A stretch of 64,000 nucleotides of DNA from positions 1-64,000 of the forward strand of contig CAVIJT010000006.1 of the NCBI GenBank assembly GCA_963643465.1, given 5' to 3'. The notes under the pieces are model-generated. The model did not search any database. It saw nothing but the letters and a program-made list of their open reading frames with translations, and was not told where the DNA came from. This DNA comes from CAG-411 sp963643465. Lineage in GTDB: Bacteria > Bacillota > Clostridia > Lachnospirales > Lachnospiraceae. Below, one piece after another: positions 18,869 to 27,534 of this stretch. Numbering within the stretch: position 1 is the first letter of the stretch; each line of letters opens with the position of its first letter. The position numbers and the translations under genes are program-made.

Positions 18869-20140
18869 TTACGCCTCGTCGATCGCTTTACCAATGTCGT
18901 TTCTCTTGTATTTATTTTCAAAAGAAACCCACTCTGTGGCTGTATAAGCATTGGCTCTTGCTTCTTTCAAATCTTTCCCCTTTGCTGTCACACCAAGCAC
19001 ACGTCCACCGTTTGTTACAATTCCTTCCTCTGTCTGTTTCGTACCTGCATGGAATACATAGTAGCCATCTTTTCCTTCAAATGTATCAAGACCTGAAATT
19101 AATTTCCCTTTTTCGTATTTTTCTGGATATCCTTCTGATGCTAATACGACACAAACAGCCGCATTGTTCTCAAACTCTAAATCAATCTGATCTAATGTTC
19201 CATCAATACATGCTTCCATCACATCAATAATATCATTTTTCATTCGTGGCAATACAACCTGTGCCTCTGGATCTCCAAAACGAGCATTATACTCTAACAC
19301 TTTCGGACCGTTCTCTGTAAGCATCAATCCAAAGAACATAATTCCCACAAAATCTCTTCCTTCTGCTTTCATAGCATCCATAGATGCCTGATAAATATAT
19401 TTGTGGCAGAACTCATCTACCTCACTGGTATAAAACGGACTTGGAGAGAACGTTCCCATACCACCTGTATTTAAGCCTTGGTCACCATCTTTTGCTCTCT
19501 TATGATCCTGCGCACTTGTCATTGGAGCAATGTGTGTTCCATCACAATAGCAAAGAACAGATACTTCTCTACCTGTCATAAATTCTTCCACAACAATCTT
19601 ATCTCCTGCAGAACCAAACTGCTTATCCAACATCAAAGTCTTAACACCTGCTACAGCTTCTTCCTTTGTGTTACAAATAAGAACACCTTTACCAAGTGCA
19701 AGTCCATCTGCTTTAAGAACAATTGGATATTTGCTGTTTTCTAAATATGCCAACGCTTCCTCTGAAGAAGTAAATGTCTCGTAAGCTGCTGTTGGAATGT
19801 TATATTTTTTCATTAAATCTTTTGAAAATGCCTTTGAACCCTCCAAAATGGCAGCATTCTTTCTAGGACCAAACACACGAAGTCCTCTCTCTTCAAATAC
19901 ATCTACCACACCAGCTACCAAAGGATCATCCATTCCAATAATGGTAAGGTCAATCTTATTTGCCTCTGCAAAATCTGCTAATTTCTCAAGTTCCATAGCT
20001 CCGATATCTACACACTCTGCAAGCTGTGCAATTCCTGCATTACCAGGCGCACAATAAATCTTATCCACTTTGCTGCTCTTTGCAACACTTGTTGCAATTG
20101 CATGTTCTCTTCCACCACTTCCAACAATCAATACTTTCAT
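18869..20140 (-). CDS. purD: Phosphoribosylamine-glycine ligase
   Basis: A 423-residue GAR synthetase, step 2 of de novo purine synthesis (phosphoribosylamine + glycine + ATP to GAR). N-terminal MKVLIVGSGGREHAIA is the family hallmark; the ATP-grasp domain includes KADGLALGKGV and the metal-binding EYNARFGDPE. Normal length. Third in purM-purN-purD, 13 nt after purN. Confidence 0.97.
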   Translation of the reverse strand: MKVLIVGSGGREHAIATSVAKSSKVDKIYCAPGNAGIAQLAECVDIGAMELEKLADFAEANKIDLTIIGMDDPLVAGVVDVFEERGLRVFGPRKNAAILEGSKAFSKDLMKKYNIPTAAYETFTSSEEALAYLENSKYPIVLKADGLALGKGVLICNTKEEAVAGVKTLMLDKQFGSAGDKIVVEEFMTGREVSVLCYCDGTHIAPMTSAQDHKRAKDGDQGLNTGGMGTFSPSPFYTSEVDEFCHKYIYQASMDAMKAEGRDFVGIMFFGLMLTENGPKVLEYNARFGDPEAQVVLPRMKNDIIDVMEACIDGTLDQIDLEFENNAAVCVVLASEGYPEKYEKGKLISGLDTFEGKDGYYVFHAGTKQTEEGIVTNGGRVLGVTAKGKDLKEARANAYTATEWVSFENKYKRNDIGKAIDEA

Positions 20141-20153
20141 GGTTAGCCTCCTT

Positions 20154-20777
20154 CTATTTTATATGTACTAAATTATCTATTACTTCAATTTTATCATTTG
20201 CAATCAACTGAATCGCTTCTGGTAAAATATTCCACTCTGCCTCTTCCATTACACGTTTTTGTAATATCTCTGGTGTATCTCCTTCTTGTACATACACAGC
20301 CTTCTGTAAAATAATCGGACCAGTATCTGTTCCTTCATCTACAAAATGCACAGTGGCACCAGTCACCTTGTTGCCTCTTGCAAGCACTGCCTCATGAACT
20401 TTAAGCCCATAAAATCCATCTCCACAAAAAGAAGGAATCAACGATGGATGAATATTGATGATACGATTTGCATATGCTGCTACTACATTCTGTGGTACGA
20501 TGACAAGATATCCAGCTAATACTACTAAATCCACCTCATATCTCTGCAACGTATCCAATAATGCAGCATCAAAATCCTGTCGCTTTTCAAAATCCTTTGG
20601 AGACAAACACTCGCCTGCAATCCCATGCTTCTTGGCACGTTCCAACGCATAAGCATCTTTTTTATTACTGATTACCACTTCTATCTTAGCATTTTCTATG
20701 GTACCATTTTCTATCTTATCTATAATCGCCTGTAAATTTGTTCCGCCTCCGGAAACCAAAACTGCTATCTTTAACAT
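20154..20777 (-). CDS. purN: Phosphoribosylglycinamide formyltransferase
   Basis: A 207-residue folate-dependent GAR transformylase. Visible motifs: VLVSGGGTNLQAIID at the N-terminus, the catalytic Asn-His-Asp set in NIHPSLIPSF and the later HFVDEGTDTGPII. Normal length. Separated from purM by a 201-nt structured spacer and from purD by 13 nt. Confidence 0.96.
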   Translation of the reverse strand: MLKIAVLVSGGGTNLQAIIDKIENGTIENAKIEVVISNKKDAYALERAKKHGIAGECLSPKDFEKRQDFDAALLDTLQRYEVDLVVLAGYLVIVPQNVVAAYANRIINIHPSLIPSFCGDGFYGLKVHEAVLARGNKVTGATVHFVDEGTDTGPIILQKAVYVQEGDTPEILQKRVMEEAEWNILPEAIQLIANDKIEVIDNLVHIK

Positions 20778-20978
20778 AGAACCTCCTGCTTCCCTATATG
20801 AAAATCGAGTAGGGGTTCCTACTCGATTTTCGTTATGCTCTCATAACATTACCATCGTTACTCGTTCTCACGCCCTTTGCAACATAATGCAAGGAGCTAC
20901 CTGTGAACATTAACTTACCGTTCCTACCAAAAAGGCACGAACGGTAACCTCGTAACTCTAATCAGAGCAGTTTATTTA
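20778..20978 (-). ncRNA. Structured spacer between purM and purN with four hairpins
   Basis: Four inverted repeats are stacked in 150 nt: a perfect 14-bp stem at 20800-20831, GTTATG/CATAAC at 20832-20847, a 7-bp stem with one wobble at 20875-20894 and a perfect 9-bp TTACCGTTC stem at 20915-20947. None ends in a clear T-tract, so a simple terminator is unlikely. It may be a processing or attenuation region or a structured RNA. No known riboswitch consensus was recognised. Confidence 0.4.
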
Positions 20979-22007
20979 TTATAACAAAGTCACACCTTTG
21001 TCTCCTGCTTTTATTTCTCCTACAATATATCCGGTCTCGCCTGCTGCCTTAATCAATGTCATTGTCTTATCCACATCTTCTGGAGCAACAGCGATCATCA
21101 TACCAATACCCATATTGTATGTATTATACATCATCTCTTCTTCGATGCTTCCGTCCTGCTGTAACATACCAAAAATTGGAGGAATATCATAGCTTCCTTT
21201 GTTCACGTAAGCTCTCATTCCTTCTGGTAACATTCTTGGAATATTCTCATAGAAACCACCACCAGTAATATGGCTACATGCTTTTACAGTCACGCCACCT
21301 GCTTTGATTTCTTTTAATGTCTTTACATAAATCTTGGTTGGTGTAAGCAATGCCTCTCCTAAAGTGCCACCGCCTAAAGATTCAAATGGAATATTTAAAT
21401 ATTCTGACTTGATTGTAAATACTTTACGAACCAAAGAATAACCATTACTGTGAATACCAGAAGATGCAATACCAATAAGCACATCTCCTTCTGCTACATT
21501 CTTACCAGTAATCAAATCTTTCTGATCTACCACACCAACTGCAAAACCAGCTAAATCATACTCATCTACTGGATAAAATCCTGGCATCTCTGCAGTCTCT
21601 CCACCAATCAATGCAGCTCCAGACTGTATACATCCTTCTGCAACACCACTTACGATAGTAGCAATCTTTTCTGGCTCATTCTTACCACATGCAATGTAAT
21701 CCAAGAAGAACAATGGCTCTCCACCTGCACAAGCAATATCATTTACACACATTGCCACACAGTCAATACCAATGGTATCATGCTTGTCTAACTCAAATGC
21801 GATCTTAAGTTTAGTTCCAACACCATCTGTACCAGAAACTAAAGTAGGGTGCTCCATATTCTTAAATGCATCCATGGAAAATGCTCCAGAAAAGCCACCA
21901 ATGTTAGTCAAAACCTCTTTACGCATAGTTTGCTGTACGTGCTTTTTCATTAACTCAACTGACTTGTAACCGGCTTCAATATCAACGCCTGCTTTCTTGT
22001 AATCCAT
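20979..22007 (-). CDS. purM: Phosphoribosylformylglycinamidine cyclo-ligase
   Basis: A 342-residue AIR synthetase, step 5 of purine synthesis. N-terminal DYKKAGVDIEAG, the GTDGVGTK ATP/substrate loop, the GGETAEMPGFY motif and GIHSNGYSLVR are all family signatures. Normal length. First gene of purM-purN-purD with a good AGGAGG site. Confidence 0.97.
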   Translation of the reverse strand: MDYKKAGVDIEAGYKSVELMKKHVQQTMRKEVLTNIGGFSGAFSMDAFKNMEHPTLVSGTDGVGTKLKIAFELDKHDTIGIDCVAMCVNDIACAGGEPLFFLDYIACGKNEPEKIATIVSGVAEGCIQSGAALIGGETAEMPGFYPVDEYDLAGFAVGVVDQKDLITGKNVAEGDVLIGIASSGIHSNGYSLVRKVFTIKSEYLNIPFESLGGGTLGEALLTPTKIYVKTLKEIKAGGVTVKACSHITGGGFYENIPRMLPEGMRAYVNKGSYDIPPIFGMLQQDGSIEEEMMYNTYNMGIGMMIAVAPEDVDKTMTLIKAAGETGYIVGEIKAGDKGVTLL

Positions 22008-22127
22008 CTTTTATCCTCCTATCAAACACACACCAAGCCCAACACATCAAAAAACAAGCCCTGTCATTACGCTCATCCTTCCATATGACCAGCTTTTCCG
22101 TGCATTTCTGTTAACGATTCATTCTCC

Positions 22128-22136
22128 ATTATAGCA
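22128..22136 (-). promoter_or_regulatory. Extended -10 promoter of the pur operon
   Basis: TGCTATAAT on the minus strand (TATAAT at 22128-22133) with a weak -35 (TTTTAA-like) 17 nt upstream. The transcript would have a leader of roughly 110 nt before purM. Confidence 0.55.
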
Positions 22137-22182
22137 TAGCTTTTTCCATATTAAAAGTGTTTTTTGCTATGAAAGTATTTTC

Positions 22183-22320
22183 AAAGCAAACACACGTTAC
22201 AAGCTAGCTTGTACAAGTGTGATTGCTTTAGAAAACCTAATGTCATGAGCAAGTAGACCGATAGGTCGAATTGCGAATGCACATGGCGATTGCGGAAGCG
22301 TGAAACGCAAAGCAATCGAC
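22183..22320. repeat. Two long palindromic structures between the aminopeptidase gene and purM
   Basis: The first, 22183-22229, is an imperfect inverted repeat around the perfect palindrome ACAAGCTAGCTTGT (22199-22212), with AAAGCAA and TTGCTTT outer arms. The second, about 22265-22320, pairs GTCGAATTGC with GCAATCGAC and nests CGATTGC/GCAATCG and GCGT/ACGC. Neither has a convincing T-tract. The first may still end the upstream aminopeptidase transcript. No ORF is supported in 22008-22358. Confidence 0.55.
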
Positions 22321-22358
22321 TTTCATACTGTATAACTGCATACCAGGCACAGTTCCTT

Positions 22359-24488
22359 TTATAGTTCATCCAAAGCTTCATTAAGCATTTCTGTTCCTTC
22401 CAATACAAATCTTCCATCCCGTAAAATAGTTACCCCTTGCCCTACTTTATTGTAAACTGTAATTTCCTGTAATTCGTTATATGGAATCGTAATATCGGTA
22501 TGGCAATTAAAATACGCTTTCTCAATTTCTGTCTTTCGCAAAATAGAACAACTATTGTCCTTTGCAATAATCTCTTTTCCATCTGGATTAAACAAACGAT
22601 TCTCTTCACTCATACTATAACAAGTATCTCCCACTGCAAAATGCGGCCCCGTTTTTTCTGCAATTAAAATTGGCAATTTGTCTGAAATTCCAAACTTCTT
22701 TCCCATAGCATAGGCAGTGGTGTTTGTTCCAATGGCAAATTCTCCAATTGGAAGTGTTTCATGCTGATACAAAATATTTTCTTTCACAAGTTCCTGATTC
22801 TGTCTCGTTATTTCAGGAGTATCCTCCTGCCCTTCAACAGAAAAGTTTTTACAAGTGTATTTTGTAATTTTTCCATCTTCAAATTCCAATGCCAAATCTA
22901 CATAACGCATGGAATTTAAGTATACCTCCGTCACATGAAGCAATCCATACGTTCCCTCAAGCTGAGGAGAGGTAAAGACTTCTCCCACTGGAATATTTAC
23001 ATCTGCCAAACAATTTTCAAACAAGGTTTCTGTCAACGGATTTTTTCGTTCCGGAAGCTGCACCGTCATATTGGTTTTGTTCTTTCCTTTTCCAATTACT
23101 TTTACATAATCTCCCTCATCAAGAACGTCAATCATTCGCTGCTGAATCTCTCGATACATGTCCATATCCAGAGTATTTACCTTTACAGTCTCTGCAAAAA
23201 TCTCCTCAAAATCTGAACCGATTTCTGGTATTGGGTACGCAATAATTGTAAAACTATATTGATCACTTGGGATAAATTCATTGACAAGAAGTCCTGCATC
23301 TCTCTGATACTCCAACGAAACTTTTTGTTGCTTTTCAGATAAATGAAGTGCTTCTTTTTTATTCATGGGCTGGAATGCTCGCTCTCCAAATACTTCTATC
23401 ACCGCAGGTCCTGCATACACACTAGCCAACTCCTGACACGCTTCATATCCCAAACGTAAATTTACCAATTTTCGCTCTGCCAATGGACGGTCTAAATAAA
23501 TAGCCTGATCAAAACGGTGATCAAAATCAAACTGTCGATTGACGCTGGTTCCATAATACCCATTTTTATTTATCTTTTTATGAATACTGGTCACCCCAGT
23601 ACGATAAAAAACAGGCTCCAATCCCATCTCTCGGAATTGCAGGATAGCCGATTTCACCATTCGCTCAAATCCAAGAGGATAACGAATATTTACCGTTTTC
23701 TTTTTCGACAAATCAATTCTTGCGGTCTCAAAGCCTTTACGGAAACCTTCCGTATAGGTTCGTGCCATAGAATCGATTTGCTCCTGTGGTAATACATTCA
23801 AATACGTTGCTATGCGAAGTTCATTTTCACTGACATATTCTCCTATGCGATAGAGATATCTAAGATCACTTAAATCTCGTTCCATAATAATTTCTGTCAT
23901 GAAACTAAGTTTTGGATCTAATAGTTCCCTCGTTCTCTTTGGCATAGTCACGTCACAATAATCACTAATATAATAATAAATTGCCTGTTTGATTTCTGAT
24001 GGTTCAGAATCTTTGTCCTCCATCAAATTAAATACTTCAATGAACAGCTCCAATTGTATGGTAATATCGAACAATCTCCACTCAAAGGCATAAGCAACAC
24101 AACTTCTCAACTCTGTATATAAAAAACAAAGTAAAGGTCCATAATCTGGTCCCAAGGTTTCATTTGCATAAGCAGGATTTGCATAACTATTTTCATAACC
24201 TTTATAGTATTCCAATGATGATTTTTCTTTTGGCATCAAATCTTCATACAAATCATAATTCAATTGTTTCCATTCATCAATTGCCAATTCATCAATCTCT
24301 TCACTGTCCACCATAGACACAACATCACGAATCTGCATAATATATGCTGCTGTCTTTTTAAAAAAATGCTGGTATGCCACAGGGATGGTTTCATGTTCTG
24401 TTAAAATGGCTTCAATCCGTTCCATTGCCAATTCATAACGTTCTCTTACCTGTTCATTTTCCTCTCTCATTTCTTCTTTATATGCCAT
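22359..24488 (-). CDS. M29-like aminopeptidase with a long N-terminal extension
   Basis: A 709-residue protein whose C-terminal half matches thermophilic M29 metallo-aminopeptidases: the metal-ligand contexts PVGEVFTSPQLEGT, GEFAIGTNTTAYAMG and TGPHFAVGDTCYS are visible (Glu, Glu, His/Asp). Typical M29 enzymes are about 400 residues; here the first 270 or so residues are mostly helical and charged and match nothing I recognise. It would remove N-terminal residues from peptides in the cytoplasm (no signal peptide). Lies 54 nt downstream of the thioesterase gene and may be co-transcribed with it. Confidence 0.75.
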   Translation of the reverse strand: MAYKEEMREENEQVRERYELAMERIEAILTEHETIPVAYQHFFKKTAAYIMQIRDVVSMVDSEEIDELAIDEWKQLNYDLYEDLMPKEKSSLEYYKGYENSYANPAYANETLGPDYGPLLCFLYTELRSCVAYAFEWRLFDITIQLELFIEVFNLMEDKDSEPSEIKQAIYYYISDYCDVTMPKRTRELLDPKLSFMTEIIMERDLSDLRYLYRIGEYVSENELRIATYLNVLPQEQIDSMARTYTEGFRKGFETARIDLSKKKTVNIRYPLGFERMVKSAILQFREMGLEPVFYRTGVTSIHKKINKNGYYGTSVNRQFDFDHRFDQAIYLDRPLAERKLVNLRLGYEACQELASVYAGPAVIEVFGERAFQPMNKKEALHLSEKQQKVSLEYQRDAGLLVNEFIPSDQYSFTIIAYPIPEIGSDFEEIFAETVKVNTLDMDMYREIQQRMIDVLDEGDYVKVIGKGKNKTNMTVQLPERKNPLTETLFENCLADVNIPVGEVFTSPQLEGTYGLLHVTEVYLNSMRYVDLALEFEDGKITKYTCKNFSVEGQEDTPEITRQNQELVKENILYQHETLPIGEFAIGTNTTAYAMGKKFGISDKLPILIAEKTGPHFAVGDTCYSMSEENRLFNPDGKEIIAKDNSCSILRKTEIEKAYFNCHTDITIPYNELQEITVYNKVGQGVTILRDGRFVLEGTEMLNEALDEL

Positions 24489-24542
24489 ACTTTCCTATCC
24501 TCACTTTTTCTATTTTTTTATTTGGTAATTACCAAACTCTAT

Positions 24543-24959
24543 TTATACGTTTTTCCACGAGTTGAACTTTTCATAAATTTCCGGATACTCTTTCTTTAAT
24601 CGCACTGGCACAAGATTTTGATCCACAAAACAATGTTTACTACTTGCTGTGGCGTGTAATTCCCCGGTTTCTTTATTTCTTATTTCATACTGTATAGAAA
24701 ATTTTACTGGGCTAAACTGATCCAACCATTCCGAAATTAAAATCGTATCTCCAAAGCGTATTGCTTTTTTGTATTCTACATTCACACCCAACACAGGAAT
24801 TAAAATCCCCTGTTGCTCTACCATTTCATAAGGAAGTCCTAACTGCTTCATATAATACATTCTAGTTTCTTCCATATAACGAATATAATTGGAATGATGA
24901 ACGATAGCCATCTGGTCTGTCTCATAATAGTTTACATTTCTCTCATATGGTTGTATCAT
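24543..24959 (-). CDS. Acyl-CoA thioesterase, 4-hydroxybenzoyl-CoA thioesterase (YbgC) fold
   Basis: A 138-residue hot-dog-fold protein. The catalytic YYETDQMAIVHHSNYIRYME stretch carries the family Asp (ETDQMAIVHH) near residue 17. Likely hydrolyses a cytoplasmic acyl-CoA; chain specificity is unknown. Normal length. Upstream of the aminopeptidase gene on the same strand, 54 nt apart. Confidence 0.88.
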   Translation of the reverse strand: MIQPYERNVNYYETDQMAIVHHSNYIRYMEETRMYYMKQLGLPYEMVEQQGILIPVLGVNVEYKKAIRFGDTILISEWLDQFSPVKFSIQYEIRNKETGELHATASSKHCFVDQNLVPVRLKKEYPEIYEKFNSWKNV

Positions 24960-25035
24960 TTTGTCCTCGCCTCTCTAAAACTCTTCTTTTACCTGTTTCT
25001 ATCCAACCTACAGTATAACATATATTTTTGCATAG

Positions 25036-25070
25036 AAAAAGGAGTTTCACACCTTGCAAAACTCCTTTTT
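25036..25070 (-). terminator. Terminator of the flotillin operon
   Basis: A perfect 12-bp stem AAAAAGGAGTTT/AAACTCCTTTTT (25036-25047 and 25059-25070) with an 11-nt loop, T-rich in either direction, between the flotillin stop and the thioesterase start region. Confidence 0.88.
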
Positions 25071-25088
25071 CTTACCTAATATGCTCTT

Positions 25089-26642
25089 TTATGCCATCTC
25101 ATTTGTGATATTTTCTGTTTTTTCTTCATTCAAAGTTGTATATGTAGATTGATAAGTAGTGTTTTCGCTACTGTTCTTTTTTACAGTTTCCTCTGCCACT
25201 TCTTTGTAATCGGAAGTCTCCATCTTTCCTTTGAGGGCATCCATAAAGTTAATACCTGTCATTGCCTCAATAGTTTCTGGTAACTGGCTTACAATATCTG
25301 TCACATATCCAGTTACTTTTGCAGCTCCAGTGCTTTGTCCGTCTGCTTTTCCTGCCTGATCTACAATAACAATCTTTTCTGTCTTAGCAAGAGGCTGTGC
25401 AACTGCATTTGCAATTTCCGGTAACTTCTCAATAATCATCTGAGCAACCGCAGCTTCGTTGTAAAGTTTATAGGCTTCTGCCTTTTTCTCCATGGTTTCT
25501 GCCTCCGCATTACCTTTTGCAAGAATGGAGGACGCTTCCGCTTCACCTTTGATGCGAATAGCTTCTGCCTCTGCCTCTGCTTTAATCTTAATTGCCTGGC
25601 TTGCAGCCTCTGCTTCCTGAAGCTGTGAATAACGTTTTGCCTCTGCTAGCTTTTCTGCCTTGTATTTCTCTGCATCGGCTAATTTTTCTGCCTTATACTT
25701 TTCTGCATCTGCCTGTTTGTTTACCGTTGCAAGCAATTCACGTTCTCTACGAATTGCTTCCTGTGTCTGTACTTCTGTTTCTTTCTCTTTTTTGGTAATT
25801 TCAACCATCATGGCAGTTTCTGTTACTTCTTTTGCCACACGGTTTTTCTCAATTTCATATGCTAAATCCGCTTTCGCTTTTGCAGTCTCTTGCTCCTCAC
25901 GATATGCCTGAACTTTCAGTTCTTTTTCCTTAGTAGCTGCAGCAACCTGTGTCTCTGCTAAGATTCTTGCTTCTGCACCCATACGTTCTGACTCAGAGGT
26001 TTTAATCTGTGTCTCTTTTACTGCCTCTGCCTCTGCAATTGACGCATTTTTCTTAACTTCTGCAATTCTTGGTTTTCCAAGTGCTTCTAAATATCCGTTC
26101 TTATCTGAAATATCCCGAATGGTAAATGCCTTCAATTCTAATCCCATGCCAGCTAACGCAACTGCTGCCACTTCCTGAACCTGTGAGGCAAATTTCTCTC
26201 TATCTTTATAAATTTCTTCCACCGTCATTTTTGAAATAATCTCACGAAGTTTTCCCTCTAATACATCTTTACTGGTATCTTTGATTACTTCAATTGTCTG
26301 TGCTTCTTTTCCCGTATTAAACTGCTCAGTGGCACTTAAAATACTTTCTTTGTCACTCTTTACTTTGATTACTGCAACACCATCTGCTCGGATATCTACA
26401 CCCTGCTCGGTTCTTGCACCATCTGTACGAACATCAAATTTCATGTTCTCAAGTGAAATCTTATCTGCTCTCTCTAACAACGGCACTACAAATCCACCGC
26501 CACCAGAAATCACTCTCTTTTTCATACCGGTGATTACTAACGCTTTGTCCTGTGGAACTCGTTTCCACATAGTCGATATTAACAGTATCATCACTAAAAT
26601 CACGGCAATTATAATGCCTGCGATCAACATTGCTTCTTTCAT
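25089..26642 (-). CDS. Flotillin-like membrane scaffold protein
   Basis: 517 residues: an N-terminal membrane segment (about 5-25), an SPFH/Band 7 domain (about 30-200), a long Ala/Glu/Lys-rich coiled coil (about 200-385, repeats of AEKYKAEKLA and EAEAEAIRIKGEAEAS type) and a C-terminal tail. This is the layout of B. subtilis FloT (YuaG), which organises functional membrane microdomains. The partner NfeD-like protein is encoded directly upstream, as in yuaF-yuaG. The tandem ADAEKYKAEKL repeat is a small internal duplication. Confidence 0.92.
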   Translation of the reverse strand: MKEAMLIAGIIIAVILVMILLISTMWKRVPQDKALVITGMKKRVISGGGGFVVPLLERADKISLENMKFDVRTDGARTEQGVDIRADGVAVIKVKSDKESILSATEQFNTGKEAQTIEVIKDTSKDVLEGKLREIISKMTVEEIYKDREKFASQVQEVAAVALAGMGLELKAFTIRDISDKNGYLEALGKPRIAEVKKNASIAEAEAVKETQIKTSESERMGAEARILAETQVAAATKEKELKVQAYREEQETAKAKADLAYEIEKNRVAKEVTETAMMVEITKKEKETEVQTQEAIRRERELLATVNKQADAEKYKAEKLADAEKYKAEKLAEAKRYSQLQEAEAASQAIKIKAEAEAEAIRIKGEAEASSILAKGNAEAETMEKKAEAYKLYNEAAVAQMIIEKLPEIANAVAQPLAKTEKIVIVDQAGKADGQSTGAAKVTGYVTDIVSQLPETIEAMTGINFMDALKGKMETSDYKEVAEETVKKNSSENTTYQSTYTTLNEEKTENITNEMA

Positions 26643-26735
26643 TTGTAATTCCTCCCTTTCATACTCATTTCCACGATATTGAACGATAAAGCCAAGTTTA
26701 CCTCCATATTACTATGAATCACATCGCTTAGTAAG

Positions 26736-27275
26736 CTACTGCAATTCTACAACGTAAAACACATATTGTTCTACCCAACAGATACTCACCTCTGTACCTT
26801 TTACAATTCCATGTCCATCTGTGGTCTTTGCTGGAGCTGTATAACTATTTCCATTTACCACATAAGTAATCTCTCCATATCCATTTTCCGGAATGCTCTC
26901 CTGTACTTTCGCCAAAACACCAATTAACTCTTCCTGCTCTGGTGTACTTGTGTTTTGCGCCTTACGAAGAGGAATAAGGATACCACGATAAAATCCCAGT
27001 GCAATTACTAATGCAACTACCACTGCAATCACACAGACAAGTACCTCCGACAAAAAGGGTGCTACTTTGTGTAAAATCATTCCCATTCCGCCAAATACTG
27101 TACTCCACAACACATACACCATAGGACTTGTAGGCAGTCCCACATCAATGCTGACAGCACCAATATCCAGTCCATCTACACCAGTCATATCAAATATATG
27201 ACCAAGAACAACCGATATCAGAGTCAAGCCTATGCCTACTAGAAAGCAAACCTCAAAAAGAAGTTCCATGTTCAT
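26736..27275 (-). CDS. NfeD-like membrane protein (YuaF type)
   Basis: About 179 residues: three or four hydrophobic segments (about 1-25, 50-75, 82-105) and a C-terminal OB-fold-like domain (about 115-178: LIGVLAKVQESIPENGYGEI to VVEL), which is the NfeD C-terminal domain. It is the classic partner of flotillins. I start it at 27275, where an AAGGTGAGG site sits 6 nt upstream; the frame extends to 27311 without a better site. 93 nt separate it from the flotillin start. Confidence 0.85.
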   Translation of the reverse strand: MNMELLFEVCFLVGIGLTLISVVLGHIFDMTGVDGLDIGAVSIDVGLPTSPMVYVLWSTVFGGMGMILHKVAPFLSEVLVCVIAVVVALVIALGFYRGILIPLRKAQNTSTPEQEELIGVLAKVQESIPENGYGEITYVVNGNSYTAPAKTTDGHGIVKGTEVSICWVEQYVFYVVELQ

Positions 27276-27326
27276 ATCCTCACCTTCTTTCCTGCATCCT
27301 GCTTCTGCCAAAGGGGCATGATAATT

Positions 27327-27383
27327 TTATATTACCATGAAACCAATGCCTAAAATAAAGCAGATTGCCACTATCATATTCAT
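27327..27383 (-). CDS. Candidate 18-residue hydrophobic small protein at the head of the flotillin operon
   Basis: A short ORF of 18 codons reading MNMIVAICFILGIGFMVI and TAA, preceded by GAGGGAGTGAGC and an ATG. It is long enough for one membrane helix. It is the first ORF after the operon promoter and lies 51 nt upstream of the NfeD-like start. Coding cannot be proved from one genome. It could be a leader peptide or a small membrane partner of the flotillin complex. Confidence 0.45.
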   Translation of the reverse strand: MNMIVAICFILGIGFMVI

Positions 27384-27418
27384 GCTCACTCCCTCACCTT
27401 CTTCCTTTTTATATGTAT

Positions 27419-27427
27419 ATCATACCA
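27419..27427 (-). promoter_or_regulatory. Extended -10 promoter of the flotillin operon
   Basis: TGGTATGAT on the minus strand (TATGAT at 27419-27424), about 36 nt upstream of the small ORF. The -35 is weak. Confidence 0.45.
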
Positions 27428-27448
27428 TATCCATTTTATGCTTTCATT

Positions 27449-27501
27449 AAAAAAAGATAAAAAAAGATGCAGCATCCTCTCTCATTGAAAAATACTACAT
27501 C
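27449..27501 (-). terminator. Terminator of the leuCD operon
   Basis: An 8-bp stem with two G-U wobbles (27466-27473 with 27494-27501) is followed on the minus strand by TTTTTTTATCTTTTTTT. It lies 34 nt past the leuC stop. Confidence 0.7.
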
Positions 27502-27534
27502 CTTTTCTATATACACTTTTATTTATGAAATATT

